Assembly (NCBI GenBank): GCA_025716815.1
Contig: JAIXMN010000001.1
Span: forward strand, 620,001-684,000
Length of the DNA stretch: 64,000 bases
Source of the DNA: Dichotomocladium elegans
Lineage: Eukaryota; Mucoromycota; Mucoromycetes; Mucorales; Lichtheimiaceae
Direction of reading: 5' to 3'
Shown: positions 1 to 10,739 of the stretch, in pieces
Position numbering within the stretch: position 1 is the first letter of the stretch
Layout of the letters: each line of letters begins with the position of its first letter
The notes under the pieces: generated by a model
What the model was told of the DNA's origin: nothing
What the model saw: only the letters and a program-made list of their open reading frames with translations
Database searches by the model: none
Program-made: the position numbers and the translations under genes

Positions 1-142
1 AAATTATGAATCCGTATAGGCAAGAGTAATTATGATAACGGCGCTCAAAGAGTGAAACAAAGTGTTGATGTCCGGTATAAACCAGGGACACTTCTGTTAC
101 ATAAGAAAAATAGTTGTGGATACAACATGCGGCAGCCATTTG
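1..142 (+). repeat. Inverted fragment of LTR/leader sequence
   Basis: This stretch matches, in reverse complement and with scattered mismatches, the sequence around 5,888-6,030. It therefore represents the LTR end plus leader of the same Ty3-like family, in the opposite orientation to the adjacent Gag fragment. The match fades near position 142 and probably continues left of the window. It could be a second insertion, or a rearranged product of self-integration. Confidence 0.6.
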
Positions 143-148
143 GTCTTC

Positions 149-555
149 TCATTCTAGGTAGATCGCGTACTGGATGGCTTCGTCCAGTGAGTTTGGTTGC
201 TTGCGACTGACTTCTTTCTGGACCTCGCCGTGGATGTGTATCCCGAAGATATATAACTTTAAACGTTCGGGCATGTTGGGGTCGATGGGTGTTAGTGCTG
301 TCTTTAATCGGGCACCAAAAGTCACCATGGTTTTGGACCCTTGCTTCATATTTGGGAGGTCGGCCAATACTAGTGAAAAAGCATCGAGGCTGCCTCCAAA
401 ATAAGAAATGAATGCACGTTTGACTTCTTCCCGGCTAGCTCGTGTGTGTCTAGGTAAGGAATCCCACCAGAATGATGCTTGTCCTTGCATAGAAATCATG
501 AACTCGTCACAGAATTCTTGGTCAGTCCAATTATGATAATCACACAGTTTTTTGA
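149..555 (-). pseudogene. Ty3-type Gag, distal fragment
   Basis: The minus-strand frame encodes a retrotransposon Gag core: a WTDQEFCDEF segment, then SFWWDSLP, then a KRAFISYFGG stretch typical of Ty3/gypsy capsid-like Gag proteins. The frame stops at about 149, where the inverted LTR fragment begins, so no nucleocapsid, protease or polymerase follows. At its upstream edge the frame resumes across the MULE insertion: the frame left at 5,053 (DPFAWLLT) continues here as FKKLCDYHNW. The gene is therefore a split, truncated relic. Confidence 0.75.
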
Positions 556-565
556 ATGTAAGTAA
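556..565. repeat. Left target-site duplication of the MULE
   Basis: ATGTAAGTAA occurs here and again at 5,053-5,062, directly outside the two ends of the MULE. A 10 bp duplication falls in the 8-11 bp range typical of Mutator-like elements. Deleting one copy plus the element restores the Gag reading frame, which supports real insertion boundaries. Confidence 0.75.
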
Positions 566-1110
566 CAACTTACAGGATTTTCAAGAAGAAGTTTGCCGCA
601 AAATCTGGTTATGGTATAGACCGTCTAGGTTTTTCGTTTCTTTTGCTTCAAATTCGAATGCAAATTTTAGTATTTCGTTTCTCTTCTTCTTTTGAAATTA
701 GAATGAAACATAAATGGTAGGCCTCCCAAAACTTTTCTGGTGTAAAAAGAGGAGAAGGAAGACTAACCTATAGCCTTGATTGGAATGTTCTTGCTGCTAT
801 TGCCTTTAAATTTGACAAAAGCGTAGCAACGAAATACTAAAATTTGTATTCGAATTTGAAGCAAAAAAACGAAAAACCTAGACGGTCTATACCGATAACC
901 AAATTTTGTGGCAAAGTTCTTCTTGAAAATCCTGTATATTGCCTCAAAAGTTTGGCACACCCCCCCATTTCAATTTTTTTGGAAGTCAGACGCGTTGCCA
1001 GCCTGAAAAGTTGGGCATTGCTATTTGCACCACCCCAGTCACAAACTCAGCTGGCGCACCACCCCTCATCGGCTGCACCACCCCACGAACAAAAATCAAC
1101 TAATGCACCC
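566..1110 (+). repeat. MULE left terminal inverted repeat (interrupted)
   Basis: Without the MITE, this repeat is the inverse of 4,869-5,052. It shares the TATATTGCCTCAAAAG block, the GGAAGTCAGACGCGTTGCC block and the GGGCATTGCTATTTGCACC block. Homology ends at a TGCACCC motif near 1,110. Confidence 0.8.
573..934. mobile_element. Tc1/mariner-type MITE inside the MULE inverted repeat
   Basis: This 362 bp element begins CAGGATTTTCAAGAAGAA and ends with its reverse complement. The inverted repeats run about 105 bp each (573-680 and 830-934) with only a few differences. TA dinucleotides flank it at 571-572 and 935-936, the target duplication of the Tc1/mariner superfamily. It has no coding capacity. 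It interrupts the left inverted repeat of the MULE just after the first six or seven bases, so it is the youngest layer of the nest. Confidence 0.8.
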
Positions 1111-1269
1111 ATCTCGAAGCTGTGTCAAAAGTAACTGCTCATCGTGGATGAGAGCTCAAATATCAATGACAAATACTTCAAATTTGCCCATTACTGCGCT
1201 GGTCAAAATATGTTTAAGATTTGTAGCGAATAACATTGCCAAAATAACATCTGCTTTTTGTAGGCAAGG

Positions 1270-4200
1270 CTACTTTGTATCCTCATCGTCATCACTCACG
1301 TCGTATATGATGACATTCAGCCCATCTTTTGGTATTGGAAGAACTTGGTGAGGGAGATCAGTACACTGGAAGGATGAGTGGAAGAGTGGTTTCCAAGGAT
1401 CATCCTGATGATTGCGCTGCATAACACCGATATGGAATGGATCAACTTCGGGCCACTGGAATGGTGTATCCTTCCTGATCTTGACGAGTATGAAATGGCA
1501 CCTGACAAGCTGGAGAATAATTGGATGGGTGGCCTTTGCTTGTGTGGGATGGGTTTGGAAAGGAAGAAAGAGGTAGGTGTTACTACCATAGACAGCAATT
1601 GGTCTCCCAAACGTGTCAGCAGCGATCTGTGAACACTCTGGGGAAATAAACCATTCCCCTGACGATTCTGCGAGAACTTTCTCAATGCGAGGTTTAGGAT
1701 AACCTGCATAATCTGTGTCATGCATAGCAGCATATTGCTCCCACATCTCCTTTTTGACGAGCTCGAATGCATCCTCTGTACCATACCCGATAAATGCAAT
1801 TGCTCGAAAACCGCAATTGCCATCTCCGACAGGATTGAATACTAAATCAACAGATTGGTGCGGAATAATATCTGTGACAAGGGCAAGGTCTGGTGTGGGC
1901 GAAGAAGCAGCATTGCTGCTGACTGGATTTTTGGTAAGGGCGAGGATGCGAGACACTTGGCGGTCAATCTCTCCATTCCTATATATTTGCGATCTTAGCA
2001 TTTTTCAACTATGACAAAGCATTTAACTTACCAGATACCAAAAGCTTCATGCCCAGCAACTGTCTTCGCCTTTTTCTCGACTTTTTGCTCATGGATCTCA
2101 AGAGAAATAGGCGCTCGTTTCTTGTTGCTTCGGATGTGCTTGTAGCTCGGCTGTGGTTGATGCAAATTTTCAAGATCGATTGGTTGGCCGTCTATGAGCG
2201 TCCGCAACTTGCTTAGAAAGGCGACTTTTTCTTGCTGATTTGAATATGTGTGGCGCAAAGAAACAAATCTACTAATTTCTGCATCAATTTGCTCATCGAC
2301 TGTGGCCATAGTAAATGGGCGTGATATAGCAATAATGCTGGGATCTGTAGTATGCACTTCTTGGTCTACATTTTAAGATTAGCGCCAAAGTATGACCATT
2401 GATATCATTGCTACATCGATATACAAAATACAGTAGCCTGTTCTCTGGGAAACCTACCTAGTGGGGGAGCAGTCTCTTCTGGAAAAAGATGCCACCGGCG
2501 TGGAATCATTGACAATGGAATAATCCCTTTTGCAGGGATCTGATGACAACAAGGAAGGCCATAGAGAGCCTTTATGGCACAGCAGCAGTAGTTGGTCTCA
2601 ATGACATTGAGATGCGTAAGCTCTCCTCTGATTGCATTGAATGCAAAGAGGGATATCTTATGTTTGAGCGCGTCAAGGCGCTCTCGTTGAGCCTCCAGAA
2701 TATGCGAATCGTGGTCAAACGTCTCTTTGTCAATCTGCTGCTTCCATGAAGCTTCCTAGAACATCGATTTTAATGAGTAATGATACATTTATACACCCGA
2801 GATTAAAAGATAATACCTTCATTCTGTAGAATTTGTCAATTACTTTGTATGCAGAATATAGACTATTTGACGCTCTAATATGCTGTTTCATGTTCACATG
2901 TGCTCCTTCTGTTCGATTCGTCGTCGTATTCCCAAAATGCTGAATAGATGCAACTGTTTTATCACGAGCGGAAGTAAGTGACACTGGATAAAGGTGCTCT
3001 TTATTGTACCATGAGCTGCCTCGCTATAACAAATTGGTAAGCGGTGTTTCACGAGCTACGAAGAAGGTCATGTGATCTCCGCTCTAGAGTGATAACTACA
3101 ACAGCAACATACCGTCCGACCCACTTCTCCTTCACTTGAAGCTTGCTAATACAGCACCACGCAATTGTGCAGGTCAGATAATATAAATGAGAGTATTGAT
3201 CCAAAATAATTGTATGGACTTTACCTATTCAGATAGCCAATAACTGCTTTGGAATTCTTGGACTTCTTAGCAGCGTCGTAGTACATACCCAAAGCCTTGC
3301 TTTCAAATACCATGTCAGGGACGACTGTCATACCAGAGAGTTGATCTCTTAGTGTATCCGTCGCGAGAAAATTAAAAGCTTTCTCAAGAGCCTCATAATC
3401 AGCCTTGACTTCAAAATGCTTTTGCAGATTGGTGCGAAAGTTCTGGCGCAGATGAACTCGGCATAGCATCTTGCTGGCAGTGGGGAAGATTTCGTCAAGT
3501 GCATTTATCAGAGCCGCTTCGCTGTCAGTGATAAATGCACATGGAGATATTTGCTGATTTGTTGGCCAGACTACATCACGCAATGCTGTTGCAAACCCAA
3601 GATACGTTTCGTTTGTCTCTTCAGAAAGCCAGCCGCCGGCAATTCCAACTGACTTTAGTTTGGGAAAGCCGATATTACCAGTCCCAACGACATTGATGAA
3701 TGGCAGGCGTTGTCGATTGGTTTGATATGTTGCATCAAGGGAAATGATCTCAGGAAAAGTTCGCGCTTGTTGGATGGCGGAGCTATGCGCGAAAAACAAA
3801 GACTGGAGATAGCATTGTCACCTTCTTGCTTTGTCGAAAAACGGATTTCATATCCATCATTCTCCAAGGCATTGATAAGCTTAAACATGAGATTGTCAGT
3901 GTCATTGTTGAAGATTTTTTGGCGAAGGTTGACGACGTCTTTCGCCTTAATTAGTGATCCTTGACCATCTAGAAACGTTGCAATTGCGCCGTCCTTGAAT
4001 CCAGCCTCTACCATCTGGACAACAAGCTTTTCTGTCTTTCCGTCAAATCGACGATGGATGGGGTAGGTAGTGACATCCAAAGCAGGCCGATGGTTGTGTC
4101 TGTTGACAATAGACACAACCCTCCATTCAAGACTAGACTTGCGCAATGGCCTCAACATGAGTTGAAAAGGGCATCCATTGCGCTGGGAATGCTTTTTTTG

Positions 4201-4704
4201 GCGTTCCTTCTTTTCCGTGCCCATAACGGTGTTTCCTTGACTGTCCACGACAATTGTTTCTGGCCCAGACAGCTGTTCAGCATGCTTCTCTTGATTTCGG
4301 GGCTCCCCGTGATGCTTGCATGCTATACGTCAGAATTTCTTGTCACCTTGGTAACTGCTTTTGCAAGTGTAAAGGGCGTAGCCTTGCTGTTTTGCCCAGG
4401 TTTGGCAGGCTGCATAAGCTGCTTCGTGGCCGACCCAGGTGCAGTTCAGAGCCTCAGGAATGTCGTCGATGGGCTTTGCTTCATTCAACATTGTAATTGA
4501 CAAGATTGTGTCGCAGTAATGAGAGTTGCAAACAAAACACTCGTCCCTTTTCCTTGGGCGCACAAGTTTATTTCTTTTCCGACAATTTGATATTGAACCC
4601 TGATTGCGAAATATGATGTCTACCCAAGATGCCACTTCCTCCTCCATCAGAGCAGAATCAGTTAATGGGAGTCTTGGAGAAGTCATAAAATTAAACACAA
4701 GCAT
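1270..4704 (-). pseudogene. MULE transposase fused to OTU cysteine protease
   Basis: Likely exons: 4,704-3,225, 3,145-3,113, 3,015-2,817, 2,755-2,458, 2,365-2,032 and 1,978-1,270. All introns are GT-AG with continuous frame. Order of domains: a FAR1/WRKY-GCM1-like zinc module (ACKHHG, GCPF, NRHNH), a MULE catalytic core (LDATYQTN, then FITDSEAAL), a SWIM-type zinc motif (CAIKALYGLPCCHQI), a linker, and a C-terminal OTU domain with GDGNCGFRA (catalytic Asp and Cys) and CHFILV (catalytic His candidate). Two defects are visible: an in-frame TGA at about 4,327-4,329 inside the zinc module, and a one-base frameshift near 3,800 just before the catalytic core. The OTU part is open and looks intact. 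The splice joins show the protease is encoded in the same transcript as the transposase, not as a neighbour gene. Function of the OTU part (deubiquitinase?) is inferred from the fold only. Confidence 0.8.
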
Positions 4705-4868
4705 TAATGTATTGTTTGTAAATAAGCACTGTAAAAGAAACAGCCCTTTACACCATCGCTGTCTTGTGGGTTCTTAAGCATCACCGCTTATGTACTTTAA
4801 AATTCTCCTCAATGTTAATAGTGCATGATCTGTGATGCACATGAGCTTATTAAACAATGTCACATCTT

Positions 4869-5052
4869 GGGTGCATTGGTTGATTTTTGTTCATGGGGTG
4901 GTGCGCCAGCTGAGTTTGTGACTGGGGTGGTGTAAATGGGGTGGTGCAAATAGCAATGCCCAACTTTTCAGGCTGGCAACGCGTCTGACTTCCAAAAAAA
5001 ATTTGGAATGGGGGGGGGAGTGCTGAACTTTTGAGGCAATATAAGTAAGTTG
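4869..5052 (-). repeat. MULE right terminal inverted repeat
   Basis: About 184 bp, the reverse complement of the left repeat. It includes a run of nine G residues and three copies of a GGGGTGGTG-type subterminal motif that could serve as transposase binding sites (inference). Confidence 0.8.
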
Positions 5053-5887
5053 ATGTAAGTAACCACGCGAATGGGTCCTCGTTATTCAACCCCTTGAATG
5101 AATAGGGGGATCGAGGCGGCGCTTATGGTACGCGACGTGTTCTCCTACATTTTGTCGAACCAAAGGGATATTATGTCATGGGCTGAATTGGTTTACGTTT
5201 GCAATTGGTGTGTCATAGAAATCCTTGATAGATATCTTGGAGAGAGGAAGCGTAAGACATATATGGTCATGGTGATGGTGTTCTCCATTCGGGATAAGCG
5301 GGCGCTGTTTGGTTGAGTGGCGCGGATGGTTGTAAAATGATTATGAGGCGGTTGAGAGCTTCGACTATGTCATTGTTCGATGCCATCGGTGGCGAAATAG
5401 GGGTATGATTTGTCCTTTCCTGGAGTTGATTGATATACTAAGTGAGTTCTTGGATCTCAGCTTGGTGGCGTGTAGTTTGTTCTTCTAGCACGACTGCTAG
5501 GTCTGTGTCCTGGACATGATGTACTTAGTCACGCTGCGAGATCCTTTGCAATTCGATTTGATCGTGGGGTCCCTGGTTTGAGCCAACAGTTGCTAAGCCC
5601 ATGGTTAATGGATCTTGGATCCTGGACTGAGAAACTCCCGGAGTATTCTCCTCCCTCGCCACAGAAAAAGGGCGAGGTGCTGACTGGCCGAAAAGGTGAT
5701 GCGCCATCAGATGATTGGGCTTTCGCTTCTCTACCAATGTAATAGGGGAGGTCCTCAATATAAGATATGTTCTGGACTGCAGATCCTTTATTGTAGGTTG
5801 GTTGTATATTTATATGATGTGTTGTGAGTGATAAGGTATATGATGACAAATAGTAATTCTCAGACGCTGATGTGCAGATGGTTAACG
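5053..5887 (-). pseudogene. Ty3-like element, leader and proximal Gag remnant
   Basis: Reading away from the LTR on the minus strand, this stretch carries broken frames. They include an EEQTTRHQAEIQEL coiled-coil-like segment, a ALNRLIIILQPS segment, and finally NNEDPFAWLLT, which joins the distal Gag fragment once the MULE is removed. Several in-frame stops show decay. The MULE target duplication (5,053-5,062) lies at its edge. Confidence 0.6.
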
Positions 5888-6321
5888 AGTTTATGGTTGG
5901 GGTGTCGTATCCACGACTATTCTTCTTACCTAACAGCAGTGTCCCTGGTTTATATGGGACATCAACACTTTGTTTCACTCTTCGAGCGCCGTTATCATAA
6001 TTACTCTCGCGCTATCCAGATTCATAATTTATATCCCAGACCAGTCTCAGGGCGCAGTTATAATCACAAGGGTAAATGGTGAACTTCTTTATCAACCTTT
6101 TAACTGGTCCACTGTCCCAGGAGACCGCCTAGATGATTATCCACACCCAGCCTCCAGAGTGACCGTTTTGATAAGCACTTCTTATAAGTAGGCCCATTAT
6201 TGGCACTTAATAAAAGACAATCCTTTTGCGAGTCTCACAGAATCATATTCCGTCTCTTTTTATTCTTCAAAACCCCTTGATTCCATACGGGGTAAACAGA
6301 TAAGGAAAGGTCGCTATTACA
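5888..6321 (-). repeat. Probable LTR of the Ty3-like element
   Basis: On the minus strand this begins TGTAATAGCGACC at 6,321 and runs towards the Gag remnant. Its inner part matches positions 1-142 in inverted orientation. The exact 3' end and primer-binding site could not be fixed by eye, so the inner limit is approximate. Confidence 0.5.
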
Positions 6322-7639
6322 CCCTGGTGTAGAGCCTTTATTTAGACCAATGCGAGCAATGTAAGCGAGCATTGGATGACCTCCAATATCATGAATAATA
6401 GCCAAAGTAAATTCGATCTAACAACAAGACAAATCACAACGTATATTTCTGTTGAAGACGATTCTCTATCAGTGCCAATTTCTGATCTGTACTGCCTTTT
6501 CCATGGCAATCCACAAAGCTCGAGGGCAGACGTTATGACACACTCTCAGGCGCAACCTAGCCAGAAAAGTTGTCGCCTTTCCCTCAACGTGGGTAAGACC
6601 TTTACTGCGAACGTTGTCTATCCTTAGGTTCTTCTACAGACCTCCACTCACATCCATCTATGCGATTCTATTATTTTTATGCTCTATTACTCTTTTCTTC
6701 TTCACTATGCCATTCGACTCTTTTCGCCAGATTCGTAAACGGCCTGCTTGTTCTCCCACCTTGCCAACAACCCGTTCCTACAGCCTCGAAGGTGGTTGGC
6801 ACGGAGCGCAGCCGAAGGAAGGCTTGTAAAAGTATATAAGGGACACGTATTTTACTTCTAACGAACACGTTGAAATTGGCCATATTCTTATTGTACATGC
6901 ACTTGCGAAAGATGGCTGCTGATGTTAATGACACCGATGTCGCAAGTCCACGAAGGTGGCTATATGAACAACTTGCGGGAAGGGCCAGAAATGATCCCAC
7001 GAACTGTTTGATGGAATTGCTGGACGATAACTCTGAGAAATTGGCAATGATGGGGTCCGGATGCCGTATTTAAAATGAGTGGTGGATAAAGCAAGACAGA
7101 TTACCGCGATTCTGAATGAGCAGCTAATGTTGATGGACTGAAATGGAAATATATACGCGGTTCAGAGGCCATGACCGTGTCCGATGGATAAGTCTGCAGA
7201 AGAATTCGGATCCGAATCAGGAAGTAAGTTGAGCGCAGCAGATTCTTAGGAAAAGAGGCACAGGCCAGGACAACGTGTTAGCGGGAAGCGCTTCATTATT
7301 TGTAATCGGGCCACAACTCTTTTCGCGGTAGGCAATGCGAGGTTGGAGTTTTATTGGATAGTGCGGTTAATTTCATTGGTCGCCTGTATTATTTTCATTT
7401 CAGAAATGAGGAGTCGTTCTTACGCAATCCTCCAATTAACATATTTGACTCTCCGCCCATCCAAGCATGCTGACCCCTGACATGATACCTTGTGTCCCGA
7501 ACCAGTGTCGGACACGATCTTGTCTGGACCCGCTTTTTCTTCTTTTACAGTTTGGGCTAAATAAGTTCATTTATGGTATAATTACCTTCCACCCAGAAAA
7601 CCTTTCCCTCTCCTTCCAACCTCCTCTTTCCCCAATTTT
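6322..7639. other. Gene-poor stretch before the Mso1-like gene
   Basis: No recognised gene. Apart from the small ORF at 6,870-7,073 the frames are short. A pyrimidine-rich run at about 7,590-7,638 lies directly before the Mso1-like start and probably belongs to its promoter or leader. Confidence 0.4.
6870..7073 (+). CDS. Small hypothetical ORF
   Basis: A 67-codon frame preceded by a TATA-like GTATATAAG at about 6,832-6,840. The second half (RRWLYEQLAGRARND, then CLMELLDDNSEKL) looks helical and coding-like, but I do not recognise a family. It may be a chance frame or the remnant of a larger gene. Confidence 0.2.
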   Translation: MKLAIFLLYMHLRKMAADVNDTDVASPRRWLYEQLAGRARNDPTNCLMELLDDNSEKLAMMGSGCRI

Positions 7640-8586
7640 ATGGTTATTGCCAACGACTATCGTATCTCCACCATCGCCGTTCTCTGCAAAGATTGCGGTG
7701 AAGACGTGGGTTTCTACCCTGCTAGACACAAATGCGAACAGACTCTTTGTCCGCCACTGCCGCCCATAGACTTACCCAATGTCCTCGCCACTGACGTCCG
7801 CATAAAACGTACCCAAACCTCCAGACACCCTCTTCCCGCTGCATTGAATCAGTGGAAGATTAATCGATCCAACAGCACCTCTGCAGCTGATCACTGGTTG
7901 AGCAGCAATAAGCGGAAAGAGGAAGAAAACCAAGAATCTATATACTACGAATCCTTTGCTGCTAATCTTCCTCAGACCACCACAAGCAAGAAAGGTCTCT
8001 GGGATCGCGTTCGCAGCAATGACAAACTTAAGCAAATGACACCTACTGGTAAATGGGGTCAGCTGCTTGATTCTGTTTCTGAGCGAATGCAGCAACAAAA
8101 GGTTGAAGAGGACGGCCCAGGTAATCGCTTAAGCTCGCCAAACCTTTGTGGAAATCCTCTCATTGATTCGATCCTGCCATAGATTCTGATCTCTCTGATT
8201 GGGAAGGCGAAACACACGTCTCCCGCGTTCTCCGCGAGTATTACGAAAAGAAGCGCCAGCCGTTGCCCCATTGGCTCAGAGACGAATCCGTGACGAAGCA
8301 AGTATCAACCGCATGCTGTGCTGAACGCTCGCCATCCCAAACATTCTATAAGATACCCGCAGCGCAAGCGATCCGACGTCCGTCTAGGAGGCGTCTATGG
8401 GAAGAGGACCCGGACGCAGTCAAACCAAGATACCGACGCCAACAGCAACCGATGGTGGAAGAGCATCATGCGCCTAAAGGAGATTTGCTGGACAGTCTCT
8501 ACGGTGACTATTACATGCAGCAGGAACATGCGGTCACACGATCAAAGAGCCATCATTCGACCACACGACGTGCTATTTACTTTTAA
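7640..8586 (+). CDS. Mso1-like Sec1/Munc18-binding protein
   Basis: Two exons, 7,640-8,120 and 8,183-8,586 (62 bp GT-AG intron), give 294 aa. The N-terminus has a CKDCG...ARHKC cysteine arrangement like a small zinc knuckle. The centre (residues about 120-210) reads KGLWDRVRSNDKLKQMTPTG, later SDWEGETHVSRVL and REYYEKKRQPLPHWL. That pattern fits the Sec1-binding region of fungal Mso1 proteins, which act with Sec1 and Sec4 in exocytic vesicle fusion. The C-terminus is polar and low in complexity, with RRLWEEDPD and a Gln-rich stretch. The start is the first ATG after a CT-rich leader. The family call rests on the central block only. Confidence 0.6.
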
Positions 8587-8599
8587 AACTAGCTGGTTT

Positions 8600-9580
8600 T
8601 GATATCCTTATTTCCAAAAATAAAGTTCGCATAAAAGATAAAACCACGAAGCGGTTAAACTTGTCCTGTCCAAAGCACATGCTTGAACATCAGCAAGGCG
8701 TTCTTCGGCACGAACAACTTCAGGATTCGTGACCTTGACCTGCTCCAGCAACTGGCCGCACTTTTTGATCTTACGAATCGTACCCTGCTGCGGTTCGGTG
8801 TATCGGAACTTTTGACAGCGCCACTCAGGCTTGGAGTTCTCGGAGATGCAGAAGAGAAGGTCCCTCCTTCCCAGGGTCGACGGCGACACATCTGCCGGAG
8901 CTGTCCTGGTACTCCTGCATGTCAGTGTGTTTACAGAGTTCGTATTGTCCTCGATCCCTCTCTCCGTATGACGGTGGTTGGCCGCTTGACCTCTTGAAGC
9001 CGGTAACATCTACCTAAAGAGCCAACTTCTGACTAACTTGGTGCCTTGGTCTTCGTAGGATGCATTGCATTAGGATCGTCGTAGCTCCACGAAGGCTCGA
9101 AAATGGTTGGATGAGTGCACTTTAGCGTCATAATCAACGCTTCCTTGCTTGAGCCGGTCTTCCGCAGTGTATGCATCTAAGCCCAGCGGGATCTGGTCGT
9201 ATGGTTCTCTAGGGAACGCTGGCTCTGCGGCGATGTCTTCCCTCTGACATCTCGGCGGGCAATGGCGAGCTTCAAACCTATGGAATGGCGCGTGATGCTA
9301 TCGTAGATGTCGTGGCATATTTACTCCTTGCTGCATCCGAATGCGTTCAGTTCTGCTCTCCTCCCCCACCTTATGCTCTTGAAGGTTCAGGATAGCATTG
9401 ACCGCACATTGAAGGTGCTGGCCGAACGGCATGTTGATATAATTGCGGTATGCAACATACATTTCCTTGCCTTCATAGGCAGAGCATTGCCGGGAATTCT
9501 TGAATACCGATCGCCGGGTATTGGGTCGTCTCGATGTGCTCGTCCCAAAGCTCCCTGATCATTGTCCGACAATCAGGGAC
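8600..9580 (-). pseudogene. Decayed Fanzor (TnpB-like) nuclease gene
   Basis: Frames on the minus strand, each broken by frameshifts, line up in the order of a eukaryotic Fanzor protein. First come MIRELWDEHIE and YRNYINMPFGQHLQCAVNAI. Next are YDAKVHSSNHFRAFVEL and SWLFRCYRLQEVKRP. Then a RuvC-I-like VAVDPGK continues in another frame as RRDLLFCISENS, then FRYTEPQ, and finally NPEVVRAEERLADVQACALD. The DPG...DLL pairing and the FRYT..Q motif are typical of Fanzor/OrfB proteins in zygomycetes as I know them. At least three frameshifts are needed, and I see no RuvC-II/III part, so it is non-functional and truncated at its 3' side near 8,600. No element ends or guide-RNA region could be identified by eye. 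Confidence 0.6.
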
Positions 9581-10260
9581 AAAGCCAATGGTGAAGCAAA
9601 GAGTGCTGCTTCTATATAAAATTATGCGACTTCAGGTAGGATTGTGTACTATGGAACTAAGCAATATGTCGGCACATGGTGGTCATACAAAAATATGAGA
9701 TAGCTTGGTGGTTTGTCTGACTTGTATAGAATATATTCATCAATGAAGCAGATGATAGAGAGCTTTCTCTTGAGGTGGAATGCAAAGTGCTGAAAACTTT
9801 ATAAGGCAGTCCAACAACAGAAGTAGTGTATTTTAATACTACACAACACATGTTTCACTACATGGGCTGCATGGAGGTAATCGAGATACTAGGTTTCATT
9901 TGCCATACAATTCCTCTTCTTCTGTCGCATTCTATTAGAATGTATTATCATGGATGCGATGTTTTGAGTCACCGCCTGATGTCCCTTCCATAAATTGATG
10001 TTTCGTTTATCCGTTGGATCCTTCTACCGGACTGCTCTAATTCGATCGCTGAATCTGACTCAAGTGAAGCAAAGAGGGCTTGATCAACGCTGATTTATGC
10101 CGACATCACCGCCGCATTTACCTCGAGAAAAACAACGGTGTGCTTACATTTGTCTGATAAACAAGAGACACCGTGAAGTAGCAGTGATAATCAAGTGATC
10201 GGGCGGGTATCATATAATAATCATGGTGTCCGCCTCAGCATTATCATGGTTGATCTTCCA
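9581..10260. other. Intergenic, nothing recognised
   Basis: Only short frames in A+T-rich sequence. I see no domain, repeat or RNA gene that I can support. Confidence 0.4.
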
Positions 10261-10331
10261 ATCGCTATAAATAACAGAGGTTTCTGCGCAGATGATTTTT
10301 CTTTACCAATTCCATCCTTAGCATTCCTCCT

Positions 10332-10625
10332 ATGGCACTGCCCGGTCTGAACCTTTACGATATTGCCTTGGGTTTACTCCCGTGCCTGACACTCATTGCT
10401 TATCCTAAACTGGTCAATCTTATCCGTACGCAAGGTCATAGAAAGGGAACGTAAGGATACCAACTCCACAGTTGGGCCGCGATATGGCTATCTCTCAGTG
10501 GTAGTGTCCATCTTTTCTTTGCGTCCTTGCTTCTGCCGGTAGTTCTGTCTTACCCGTTACGTCTACCATGTTTTTCCACTCCTTCCGGGAGTAACTCTGC
10601 AGCGCCGACGGAATTGCTACTGTAG
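10332..10625 (+). pseudogene. Broken small membrane-protein ORF
   Basis: A TATA-like CTATAAATA lies about 65 bp upstream. The frame opens MALPGLNLYDIALGLLPCL and has a first hydrophobic segment. It hits TAA at 10,452-10,454, then continues in the same frame for 57 codons with a second hydrophobic segment (AAIWLSLSGSVHLFFASLLL) and ends at 10,625. The second segment weakly recalls EXPERA/EBP-type membrane proteins, but the match is too short to name. It could instead be two exons whose splice sites I missed. Confidence 0.25.
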
Positions 10626-10739
10626 CAATGACGCCCATGGGATTACCTGTCCCTGTGCTTATGTCGGCGTTTCCTGCCCGTCCCCCACTAATTCCTCCGC
10701 TACAGGTTATCGCCAGCACACTCTAGCTAACCTTGTCGA

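Larger units (their letters stand above)
566..5052. mobile_element. Mutator-like (MULE) DNA transposon with OTU gene
   Basis: The element starts CAACTTA and ends TAAGTTG. It has long terminal inverted repeats (566-1,110 with a MITE inside; 4,869-5,052) and the duplicated target ATGTAAGTAA on both sides. Its only gene, on the minus strand (4,704-1,270), encodes a FAR1/MULE transposase joined to an OTU cysteine protease. Subterminal GCACCACCCC-type repeats occur three times near each end. It sits inside the Gag gene of an LTR element. A stop codon and a frameshift in the transposase suggest this copy no longer moves autonomously, while boundaries and splice sites remain readable. Confidence 0.85.
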
